DNA of 19,900 bases from Syntrophales bacterium (GTDB taxonomy: Bacteria; Desulfobacterota; Syntrophia; Syntrophales; UBA5619). Positions 1 to 5,644 of this stretch are shown here, piece by piece (position 1 is the first letter of the stretch; each line of letters starts with the position of its first letter). Under the pieces are notes generated by a model. The model made no database searches. It was not told the DNA's origin and saw nothing but the letters and a program-made list of their open reading frames with translations. Location: assembly GCA_023229765.1 (NCBI GenBank), contig JALNYO010000054.1, positions 1 through 19,900 on the forward strand. Reading direction: 5' to 3'. Position numbers and translations under genes: made by a program.

Positions 1-64
1 TATTCCTCCCGTAGTTTATGGCGCTCGGAATTGAACGCCGCGGGGAGTTATACACTGATTTTAA

Positions 65-463
65 ATGTTTTTCCGCCGCGTAGCGGCTTCGTCCAACAAG
101 GTGGTTGAGTTCAACCGTCCGCTGGGCGACCGCAATGACCCTGACGCAAAAATCTCCCCGTTCAAGGTGATGCGGGGGAAGCAGCCCTACGATGCCGGAA
201 ACAATACGATGGCCTATGTCCACCTCTTCGGCGGTTACTGGAAGCACTTCGATTGGGGTAAGGCCATCGAAGATGGGATGAAAGCCGCCGGGATGCCGTA
301 CAGCGGCAAATACGGTTTCGTGGAGACCCGGATGGTCTGGCGGGTAAACCATATGGTCGTCCCGAAGGCGAAGGCCCTCAAATGCATGGACTGCCATGGT
401 TCCAAGGGGCGATTGGACTGGAAAGCCCTGGGCTATGAGGGCGATCCGATGAAGAAAAAGTAA
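65..463 (+). pseudogene. C-terminal remnant of an octaheme tetrathionate reductase-type cytochrome c
   Basis: The reading frame ends in a conserved block with one heme-binding CxxCH (Cys107-Met-Asp-Cys110-His111) followed by GRLDWKALGYEGDP. Before it come FNRPLGDRNDPDAKISPFKV, GKQPYDAGN and YSGKYGFVETRMVW, as I remember from the C-terminus of octaheme tetrathionate reductase-type periplasmic cytochromes. Family members are roughly 450-500 residues long with eight hemes and a signal peptide. Here only about 120 residues and one heme site remain. Upstream in the same frame there are stops (TGA, TGA, TAA) between positions 32 and 64, and no signal peptide. The first residues (about 1-10) look like non-homologous read-in, so homology probably begins near position 92. 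I call this a 5'-deleted relic that is unlikely to make a functional cytochrome. The recognition is from memory of the family. Confidence 0.75.
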
Positions 464-481
464 CCGGGTTCAACGCCTGTG

Positions 482-511
482 CGGGTTCCCTTCCCGGAGA
501 ACGGGAACCCG
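482..511 (+). terminator. Inverted repeat downstream of the cytochrome relic, possible terminator
   Basis: A perfect 9-bp inverted repeat (CGGGTTCCC at 482-490, GGGAACCCG at 503-511, 12-nt loop) lies 19 nt after the stop of the cytochrome remnant. A T-poor tail (GCTTCTTCTAATT) follows, so it is a strong hairpin but only a mediocre intrinsic terminator. It probably served the intact cytochrome gene. The stretch from 512 to about 728 holds nothing else I can identify. Confidence 0.5.
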
Positions 512-623
512 TCGGGCGCTTCTTCTAATTATTCCTGCTGTTTACGGAAAATGCCTGAGATGCGCCTATAACGTTCCACGCCTCACTGCACCTTGCTTTT
601 TAAAACCATTTCCCTTATACAGA

Positions 624-1100
624 TTGTCAAAGATCATGTCGCCACTGGAGTTGTCTATTGCTGGCGGCCCTTTTCTACCGCGACTGCAATTATCTCGCAA
701 GACGGGTTCGTCGGACGGTTACTTTTCAAGCACAAAAACACTCCTTGCCGAATTAAAGAAACCTTCAATAAAAACGGAAATTATTACGAGGGATTGCCGG
801 GCCGCGGTGCTGCAAGTTTTCCCCGATATCGAACTGTATGCCGATGCCACGCTTACCCGCGAAGATTCGCAAAATGTCAAACCCCATCCGGGCCATTTGC
901 AAAAAGCGCTTGGCATCCTGGGAGTCTCGGAAAAGGAGGCGGCAATGATCGGCGATCATCCTACAGATATCATGACCGCCAGGCAGGCGGGAAGCTGCGC
1001 GGTCGGGGTCTTGACAGGAAGCGCCGACGAGAAAAGTCTGCGTGCAACCGGCGCCGACCTGATTCTCGCCAATGCGTTTGCAATCCTCGGACATATTTAG
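624..1100 (+). pseudogene. 5'-truncated HAD-family phosphatase (phosphoglycolate phosphatase-like)
   Basis: From about residue 40 (position ~741) the frame reads as the second half of a HAD-superfamily phosphatase. It has LLAELKKPSIKTEIITRDCR with the motif II Thr at residue 55, then LTREDSQNVKPHP with the motif III Lys at 86, and MIGDHPTDIMTARQAG with motif IV acidic residues at 111 and 115. It ends with GVLTGSADEKSLRATGADLIL, typical of Gph-like proteins. The nucleophile motif I (DxDxT) and the N-terminal cap region are missing. The first ~40 residues have no HAD character in this or the neighbouring frames. Without the catalytic Asp it cannot be an active phosphatase, so I call it a relic. 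It lies just downstream of another truncated gene, which suggests one deletion or rearrangement zone. Confidence 0.7.
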
Positions 1101-1119
1101 ATGACACCCTCCTTAATCA

Positions 1120-1332
1120 TCAATTTCTTGGCGCCCGTTTTTTTTCCTTATAAAACTGACATTCTATCCCGGAATTCGCGAACATTTCCATTGAAGGCAG
1201 CAAACGCGATTTGAACCCGACACTTCGGCAGCCGTATGGGAAATATTGATCGTAGGTGATGTAGAAATGCTGACACGATATGCAGTTAACCCCATTCTTC
1301 TGGTTATTTTTATGTTGTGTCTGTTTAGCCAT
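1120..1332 (-). CDS. Small four-cysteine conserved hypothetical protein (70 aa)
   Basis: A 70-residue cytosolic protein with no signal peptide or membrane segment. After a polar N-terminus it has Cys17-x2-Cys20 followed by HFYITYDQYFPYGCRSVGFK, then SRLLPSMEMFANSGIECQFY, placing further Cys near residues 35 and 58. The pattern C-x2-C...C...C with 'FPYGCR..GFKS...PS' is one I recognise from small uncharacterised proteins of Geobacter-like bacteria, some of which carry misleading glycosylase names. The four Cys suggest a zinc site, by inference. The ATG overlaps the end of the 51-aa gene upstream by 8 nt (ATGGCTAA), implying translational coupling and a two-gene operon. Its function is unknown. 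Confidence 0.7.
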   Translation of the reverse strand: MAKQTQHKNNQKNGVNCISCQHFYITYDQYFPYGCRSVGFKSRLLPSMEMFANSGIECQFYKEKKRAPRN

Positions 1333-1480
1333 TAGAATCAGTTACCGGTTTCGATTCATCTTTGTCGGCCTCACGCCGCACTCGGTTGGATTCCTTCTTG
1401 GCCGCTTGCTTCCGGCCCCAGTAAGCGCCGCGCCCCTTCTTTGGGCCGGTGTGCTCTGTTTTTTGAGCTTCATAAGCCAT
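1325..1480 (-). CDS. Very small basic protein, copy 1 (51 aa)
   Basis: The ORF starts MAYEAQKTEHTGPKKGRGAY, continues WGRKQAAKKESNRVRREADK and ends DESKPVTDSNG. A clear Shine-Dalgarno (CCAGGAGACATTCAC) lies just upstream of the ATG. It is rich in Lys, Arg and Glu, strongly basic in the middle (GPKKGRG, RKQAAKK, RVRR), and probably helical from about residue 23 to 42. A second copy at 3310-3468 encodes almost the same peptide, and most differences are synonymous or conservative. This is good evidence that both are real genes. Its stop overlaps the start of the 70-aa four-Cys protein. The basic composition would suit nucleic-acid or ribosome binding, but that is inference and I do not recognise a named family. 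Confidence 0.75.
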   Translation of the reverse strand: MAYEAQKTEHTGPKKGRGAYWGRKQAAKKESNRVRREADKDESKPVTDSNG

Positions 1481-1511
1481 GTGAATGTCTCCTGGTTTTT
1501 ACCGCGGGCTT

Positions 1512-1559
1512 GGTTTGCATCCTAACATTGATTTATGAAGCATAACAATGATGCAAACC
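1512..1559. repeat. 48-bp imperfect cruciform upstream of small basic protein copy 1
   Basis: A perfect 10-bp inverted repeat (GGTTTGCATC 1512-1521, GATGCAAACC 1550-1559) encloses a second 5-bp pair (CATTG 1526-1530, CAATG 1546-1550). It lies upstream of the 51-aa gene, a few bases beyond where similarity between the two gene copies stops (~1508). It could be an operator/leader hairpin for this operon or the edge of a transposed segment. Confidence 0.6.
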
Positions 1560-1590
1560 GGCGCCTTTGACATCGCATTGATCAAGACCG

Positions 1591-1661
1591 TCAATTATGT
1601 TGTCAATTATTGAGTAATTGACAGGCAATTGACATCCCGATCAATTATGCTGTCAATTATT
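1591..1661. repeat. Cluster of TGTCAATTAT-type direct and inverted repeats
   Basis: Two 21-bp direct repeats at 1591-1611 and 1641-1661 differ at one base (TCAATTATG[T/C]TGTC...) and are spaced exactly 50 bp. Between them is a perfect inverted repeat, TGTCAATTA (1601-1609) / TAATTGACA (1615-1623) with a 5-nt loop, and another inverted half-site CAATTGACA at 1626-1634. The stretch 1481-2044 has no convincing gene. It holds the cruciform, this cluster, the 73-bp palindromic element and an attC-like hairpin. The array could be a multi-site operator or iterons, but no replication or regulator gene is adjacent. Confidence 0.65.
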
Positions 1662-1830
1662 CCCCCTTTGTCAGGTGCCAGCGTACGCCTGCCCCTTTGC
1701 CGTTTCCAGAGAGGCCAGTTTTTCCCGCAAGCGGCGATCGTCCTTTGTTACGCCAGTTGCGGGAAAAGGCGGGCTTGAGCGATCCGATCCCATCAAAGTC
1801 TCATGGAGAGCTTTGAAAATCTATACCCTT

Positions 1831-1903
1831 TTGTCATTCCCGCGCAGGCGGGAATCTATAAGTTCCCGAAAAGACCTGATTCCCGTTTTCACGGGAATGA
1901 CAA
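1831..1903. repeat. 73-bp palindromic REP/MITE-like element
   Basis: Perfect 12-bp terminal inverted repeats, TTGTCATTCCCG (1831-1842) and CGGGAATGACAA (1892-1903), each begin an internal hairpin (TTCCCGCGCAGGCGGGAA and TTCCCGTTTTCACGGGAA). This 'TGTCATTCCCGC...GGGAATGACA' form is a dispersed repeat of many deltaproteobacterial genomes. Related units occur at 8447-8477 and 13208-13237. There is no coding capacity. Confidence 0.8.
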
Positions 1904-1976
1904 TTAACAACATTTCGGGAGAAATTCAAAGTTCTCTCATAATCAGGGATCGGCATTGTTCATCTCCTTTTTCAGT

Positions 1977-2035
1977 AAATAACTGCATGGATCAGTGGCG
2001 CGCGTCAGCGCGTCCGCTGGGGCCGATTGTTCGTT
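1977..2035. other. attC-like hairpin (degenerate integron recombination site?)
   Basis: AAATAAC (1977-1983) and GTTCGTT (2029-2035) are partly complementary like the outer core sites of an attC. GGATCAGTGG and CCGCTGGGGCC are partly complementary inner arms. The centre is CGCGC-GTCA-GCGCG, ending in GCGCGTCCGCTGGGG as in many cassette attC sites. The outer right core departs from the GTTRRRY consensus and no integrase gene is present, so this may be a decayed site or chance. Confidence 0.25.
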
Positions 2036-2044
2036 GCACGTCAT

Positions 2045-3106
2045 TTATTTTTTCATATTCTTCTTCGCTGTCTTAACGAAGCGTCCGAATGCCCTGTCCT
2101 TTTTACGTTTGTCCAAGTATGACATCTCATAGTGCTCTGACTCTTTCCTGAGTTTTAAATAACTGGAATAGCGCTCTTCACTCAACTCGCCGCTGGTAAT
2201 TGCCGTAAGAACTGCACAGTCTGATTCCTGAGTATGGCTGCAATCGGCATAGCGACATGCCAGGGAAAGCTCAATAATATCTTCAAATCCTTTGTTTACC
2301 CCGTCACTGGCGCCCAGAAGGCCTAGTTCTCTCATTCCAGGTGTATCAATAAACATCATGCCTTTATCAAGAACAATGAGTTGCCGACGCGATGTTGTGT
2401 GTGTACCTTCTCCTGTTCCACTGACAGCTTTTGTATCAAGAGCATCCCGTCCAATCAGATGGTTGATCAGTGTAGACTTGCCGACTCCCGATGACCCGAG
2501 CAGGCAATATGTTCGCCCCGACATTAATACCTGCTGGAATTCGTCAAATCCGGAACCAGTTATGTTGCTAAGTGCAATAACCCTGGTCGTGATGCCGGCC
2601 TGTCTGATAGCAGCCAGCTTCTGCTGCAGCTCATCGGGCGATATCAAGTCCGTCTTGGCAAGAATGACAATCGGCTCAACATGACCGTCAGCTGCCATAA
2701 CTAAATACCTATTCATTCTCGGTAGATTAAAGTCAAAGTGACAGGACTGGACAATGAAAGCAATGTCAATGTTGGCTGCAATCATCTGGTAGTCCACTTC
2801 TACGCCGGCACGTTTGCGGCGTAAAAACGTCCTTCGGGGAAAGACTTCATGGATGATTGCCGAGGCGCCATCATTGTGATACCGCACGGTGACCCAATCG
2901 CCGACACAGGGCAGTTTATCCGGGGACTCGACATGGAAATAGAACTTCCCGGCAAGTTCAGCGGGAATCTCTCTGAGCTCATTCCTGATCATGTACGAGT
3001 TGCGGTCAACTGCCGACACACGCGCAATGCCTTGATCCTCTTGACACACGTCATCGACATGTGCGGAAAACCAGGGATCAAAACCGAGATCAATCAATTT
3101 CATCAT
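2045..3106 (-). CDS. rsgA: Ribosome small subunit-dependent GTPase RsgA
   Basis: A 353-residue circularly permuted GTPase that acts late in 30S subunit maturation, coupling GTP hydrolysis to release from the 30S. The sequence shows an N-terminal OB-like part with PCVGDWVTV (about residues 66-74). G4 comes first (AKTD 150-153), followed by the P-loop GSSGVGKST (204-212), the G2 region with GTHTTS (~234-239) and G3 DTPG (254-257). The C-terminal zinc knuckle has Cys284, Cys289, His291 and Cys297. All key motifs are intact and the length suits the family. The start is one of two adjacent ATGs (3106 or 3103), preceded by GGTGACAAGAT. It is flanked by the two copies of the small basic protein, with no ribosomal partner gene next to it. 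Confidence 0.97.
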   Translation of the reverse strand: MMKLIDLGFDPWFSAHVDDVCQEDQGIARVSAVDRNSYMIRNELREIPAELAGKFYFHVESPDKLPCVGDWVTVRYHNDGASAIIHEVFPRRTFLRRKRAGVEVDYQMIAANIDIAFIVQSCHFDFNLPRMNRYLVMAADGHVEPIVILAKTDLISPDELQQKLAAIRQAGITTRVIALSNITGSGFDEFQQVLMSGRTYCLLGSSGVGKSTLINHLIGRDALDTKAVSGTGEGTHTTSRRQLIVLDKGMMFIDTPGMRELGLLGASDGVNKGFEDIIELSLACRYADCSHTQESDCAVLTAITSGELSEERYSSYLKLRKESEHYEMSYLDKRKKDRAFGRFVKTAKKNMKK

Positions 3107-3199
3107 ATCTTGTCACCGAACAGTGAAATCGGCAGGAGCACAGCAATCGGCAGGATTCAGCTTGGTACCCAATTTATTACCTATATTATCTGTTATTAC

Positions 3200-3298
3200 C
3201 TAATTCCCGGTTTTATGCCATTTTGCATTTCTGCCGCGGCTCAGACATTCGACAACCTTTTGAATCTGAAGATTTTTGAGCACCCTGCGGATCAACAA
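3200..3298 (-). CDS. Possible 32-aa basic peptide downstream of small basic protein copy 2
   Basis: An AAAGGAG Shine-Dalgarno begins 1 nt after the stop of the 52-aa gene. Five nt later come two TTG codons that open a 32-residue frame, IRRVLKNLQIQKVVECLSRG then RNAKWHKTGN and a TAG stop. The placement mirrors copy 1, where another small gene follows immediately. It could be the tail of a decayed gene. I do not recognise the peptide. Confidence 0.3.
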   Translation of the reverse strand: MLIRRVLKNLQIQKVVECLSRGRNAKWHKTGN

Positions 3299-3309
3299 TA
3301 TCACTCCTT

Positions 3310-3468
3310 TTATTTTCCATCAAAATCAGTTACCGGTTTCGATTCATTCTTGTCGGCCTCCCGCCGCACCCGGTTGGATTCCTTCTTGGCCGCTTGCTTC
3401 CGGCCCCAGTAAGCGCCGCGCCCTTTCTTTGGACCGGTGTGCTCTGTTTTTTGAGCTTCATTAGCCAT
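3310..3468 (-). CDS. Very small basic protein, copy 2 (52 aa)
   Basis: This near-duplicate of the 51-aa protein differs at only a few positions: Tyr3 to Asn, Asp41 to Asn, and the last residues DFDGK instead of DSNG. The start has the same Shine-Dalgarno (CCAGGAGACATCCCCATGG). DNA similarity spans about 3324-3496, including the leader as far as GGTTTTTACCG. Many of the differences are silent third-position changes, which indicates selection on the protein. Unlike copy 1, no four-Cys partner follows. The function is unknown; the basic core could bind nucleic acid, by inference. The gap 3469-3907 contains the small repeat at 3807-3857 and otherwise nothing I can identify. Confidence 0.75.
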   Translation of the reverse strand: MANEAQKTEHTGPKKGRGAYWGRKQAAKKESNRVRREADKNESKPVTDFDGK

Positions 3469-3806
3469 GGGGATGTCTCCTGGTTTTTACCGTGGGTGAT
3501 CAGTGGGTAAAAGGAGGTCAACCTGTTTATTGAACGTGAGAGGCTTTTTCGTGTATTTCATGGGGCCTCGGCGGGACAAATATAAAATCCGCCAGAATTG
3601 AGCATGCTTCCGAAGAAACAGAGGCTTGGCGGATGTGCTGGCCCTGCTATAGCCATCGGCGTGGCAATGTCAAGCAAATTTTGCCTGTCGGTTTGGCTGC
3701 CAGTCCTGAAAGACACGTAAGAATTTGAAATTTTGCAATCCATTGATCCATCCTGATAACGTTACCATATCACTTCAAATTTTGAGGCTATGTCCAAGAC
3801 TAAATT

Positions 3807-3857
3807 GGGACTGTTCTATTTCCCTGGAATAATTTGTCCATAATTGGAACCGTCCCC
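3807..3857. repeat. 51-bp small inverted-repeat element (REP-like)
   Basis: The ends are GGGACTGTTCT (from 3807) and GGAACCGTCCC(C) (to 3857), which are imperfect inverted repeats. The GGGACGGTTC...GAACCGTCCC form is typical of short non-autonomous REP-like repeats in many bacteria. It has no coding capacity, and no transposase is present in the window. Confidence 0.45.
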
Positions 3858-3907
3858 ATTGACATCTCAATCGTAATTTAATAAACTGTCACCGAAATTC
3901 TTCGTTG

Positions 3908-4159
3908 TCATTCGTCGCTGATTTCGACACCGTGCTTTTTGGCGGCGCTCCGGATGCGCTTCTTGATTTTTTTGACTTCGTCCGCGGCGTATTTAGCGGC
4001 GTTGTCTTTGTGGTTTATGTAGGACCACGCCGCTCGCACATGTTCCGGCGTGTCCACCGGATACTTGTTATTGACCGGATCGGCAAACTCGACATCGCCA
4101 TACTTGCGCTCACCTTCTTCCGGTTTCACGTCCTCGCGCCGCTCGATTTTGTCACTCAT
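3908..4159 (-). CDS. DUF6582-like small protein (83 aa)
   Basis: An 83-residue, highly charged soluble protein. The pattern matches what I remember of the DUF6582-type family: a short acidic lead, 'GDVEFADPVNNKYPVDTPEH', then VRAAWSYINHKDNAAKYAAD, and a basic tail with IKKRIRSAAKKHGVEI. Relatives are small proteins common in prophages and genome islands, with no known activity. The start is supported by AGGAGAAAGCG directly before the ATG. The first bases overlap the stop of the hsdM relic (ATGA), so it may be co-transcribed with fic. Family assignment is from memory; existence of the gene is likely. Confidence 0.75.
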   Translation of the reverse strand: MSDKIERREDVKPEEGERKYGDVEFADPVNNKYPVDTPEHVRAAWSYINHKDNAAKYAADEVKKIKKRIRSAAKKHGVEISDE

Positions 4160-4352
4160 CGCTTTCTCCTTTTTTGACAGGCCATCGCTACTGGGGGGCG
4201 GTTGTACGGCGGCAGGGAAAACTCATCGGCCAATTTTAGAAAGAGAAGGTAGGTGAGCTGTTCCAGGTAGTCGCCGTAACCCACGCCGTCGTAGCCAGGG
4301 TGTTACAGAAGCTCCAGATCTTGGAAATGATGCTTGAGGCGTTGTCGTTCAT
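4156..4352 (-). pseudogene. hsdM: Frameshifted, truncated 5' end of hsdM (type I restriction methylase subunit)
   Basis: The frame starting at ATG 4352 reads MNDNASSIISKIWSFCNTL, the usual beginning of HsdM, the N6-adenine methyltransferase subunit of type I restriction-modification. After position ~4295 homology continues in another frame as YDGVGYGDYLEQLTYLLFLK followed by LADEFSLPPYNRP, exactly the expected HsdM continuation. This shows a one-base loss near 4293-4296. The sequence then departs from HsdM around 4190 and ends at a TGA (4156-4158) overlapping the next gene's start. All catalytic motifs (NPPF etc.) and hsdS/hsdR are missing. The ATG overlaps the fic stop by one base (TAATG), so the ancestral operon was fic-hsdM. 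Confidence 0.85.
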
Positions 4353-5515
4353 TATTTCTTCTTCCTCAGCGGCATGTAGCCGCGCATGATGTCGATGTTC
4401 CCCTTGTATTTGTCCTTCTCTTTGACGATCAGTTCCAGTTTTTCCAGCTCCGCAAGGTCCCGCATGAGCGTCGTCACAGAGAGGCGGGTATATTCCCTGG
4501 CCAGTATGCCGGAGCCGTCGATGAGTTCTTCGGTCGTTTGCCACTTGTCCACGGGAAATTGCAGGGCCAGGGTCCTGCGCCGCTTCACGATGGCGCGCGT
4601 TTTACCCGTGGCCTTCTTGCTGTCGAGGACGTCATAGATGAGCTTGTGCCAGGTCGTCTCCAGCAAGTTCTTCTGCACCACCTCCAGGACGTTTCTCAAG
4701 CCGTCCCGGAATCCGAGGACGGCGTAATGGATGAACCAGGACAGATCCCGCTCCCGGACGCAGCGATCGAGCTGCCGGTAGTATTCCTGTCGGGTTTCGT
4801 TGTAATGGTTCGACAGGATGTGCGAGGCAATATCCGGCAGGCCGGCCCGCAGGAGAATATAGAATTCAATCAGCCGGGCTGTGCGGCCGTTGCCGTCCCC
4901 AAAGGGGTGAATCATGGCTATGTATGCATGAGCCACGATCGCCTGGAAAATCTGATCGGAAAAGGACTGCGTGCCCTCCTCGTAGCGGAACGTCTCTTTC
5001 ATCCATTCGCAAAAGCGGATCATCAGGGGGGCCGCGTCGGTGCCAGGCGGCGGCCGGTATGCCCCCACGACGACATTGTGCCCCGCAGCCCTGAACTTGC
5101 CGGGAATGCCCTGAAAGTGTTCCCCCAGGTCCTTGCCCACGCAATAGTTGAATCGCTCGATCAACTCGCAAGACAGGACGAAGGCCTTGTTTTCCGCGAT
5201 CACCTCGGCGCGAATCTGGTTGAGGACGGTGATGACGTTCTTAACCTCGATCTGCAGGTACTCCTTGCTGGGGGGGAGCTTTTCCCCGGCGTCGATGCGG
5301 GCCACCTCCTCTTCCGAGAGGGTGTTTCCTTCGATTGCCGTAGTCGCTCGGGCGCCTTTCCGCAGGGAGACCGAGAGCAACTGTTTGCGATACTCCGGCT
5401 TGATCGGTGCGGACGAGATCGCCTGAATGATCGATTCGCTCTGTCCCAGCCGGAAGATTGTCTCCTCGTCAAGACGCCAGTTTTTCTGGAAGGGAATATG
5501 TTCATAGTTTTGCAT
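4352..5515 (-). CDS. Fic-domain protein with N-terminal inhibitory helix and C-terminal winged helix
   Basis: This predicted AMP-transferase is 387 residues when started at ATG 5515, which has AGGAG at a good distance. The frame could extend 9 codons upstream, but without such a site. The Fic motif is complete: His203-PFGDGNGRTAR ending at Arg214. The inhibitory motif (S/T)xxxE(G/N) appears as TTAIEGN (Thr58, Glu62, Gly63), so auto-inhibition is N-terminal, as in class II Fic proteins. The flap region lies before FSDQIFQAIVAHAYIAMIHP. The C-terminal ~80 residues (ELIDGSGILAREYTRLSVTT) look like a winged helix-turn-helix. Such Fic genes commonly accompany type I restriction loci, and the neighbouring hsdM relic fits this. 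The promoter and a palindrome lie at 5549-5591. The target is unknown. Confidence 0.92.
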   Translation of the reverse strand: MQNYEHIPFQKNWRLDEETIFRLGQSESIIQAISSAPIKPEYRKQLLSVSLRKGARATTAIEGNTLSEEEVARIDAGEKLPPSKEYLQIEVKNVITVLNQIRAEVIAENKAFVLSCELIERFNYCVGKDLGEHFQGIPGKFRAAGHNVVVGAYRPPPGTDAAPLMIRFCEWMKETFRYEEGTQSFSDQIFQAIVAHAYIAMIHPFGDGNGRTARLIEFYILLRAGLPDIASHILSNHYNETRQEYYRQLDRCVRERDLSWFIHYAVLGFRDGLRNVLEVVQKNLLETTWHKLIYDVLDSKKATGKTRAIVKRRRTLALQFPVDKWQTTEELIDGSGILAREYTRLSVTTLMRDLAELEKLELIVKEKDKYKGNIDIMRGYMPLRKKK

Positions 5516-5548
5516 ACAATGGCTCCTATATGTTATCTGCATTAAAGC

Positions 5549-5591
5549 GAATTTGCAAATTCTATATAGTATTTGTCATAGAATATGTCAA
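5549..5591 (-). promoter_or_regulatory. Sigma-70-type promoter of fic with a perfect 14-bp palindrome
   Basis: Read on the minus strand, TTGACA (5591-5586) is followed after exactly 17 nt by TATATA (5568-5563). Immediately after that comes the perfect palindrome GAATTTGCAAATTC (5562-5549), which would cover the transcription start. The fic Shine-Dalgarno and ATG (5515) follow. A repressor bound there would block fic. The winged-helix end of Fic itself is one candidate, by inference. Confidence 0.65.
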
Positions 5592-5644
5592 TAGGTATGC
5601 AGGCAATTTGTCATTATTCAACACCATACATCGTGGTCCGAACC

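Noticed and set aside
593..1153. 186-aa plus-strand frame overlapping the HAD relic
   Set aside because: The HAD motifs are in the 624-1100 frame; this one reads as Arg/Gly-rich out-of-frame peptide.
1591..1661. CRISPR array or plasmid origin
   Set aside because: There are only two long repeats, with part of the spacer itself made of inverted half-sites, and no cas or rep gene is near.
3558..3743. 61-aa minus-strand open frame
   Set aside because: No good ribosome-binding site, no recognisable pattern, and composition unlike neighbouring genes; likely chance.
4334..5545. Long plus-strand open frame (403 codons) opposite fic
   Set aside because: It is a mirror of the fic coding strand. The minus frame has an intact Fic motif, promoter and ribosome-binding site, and the plus frame has no recognisable domain.
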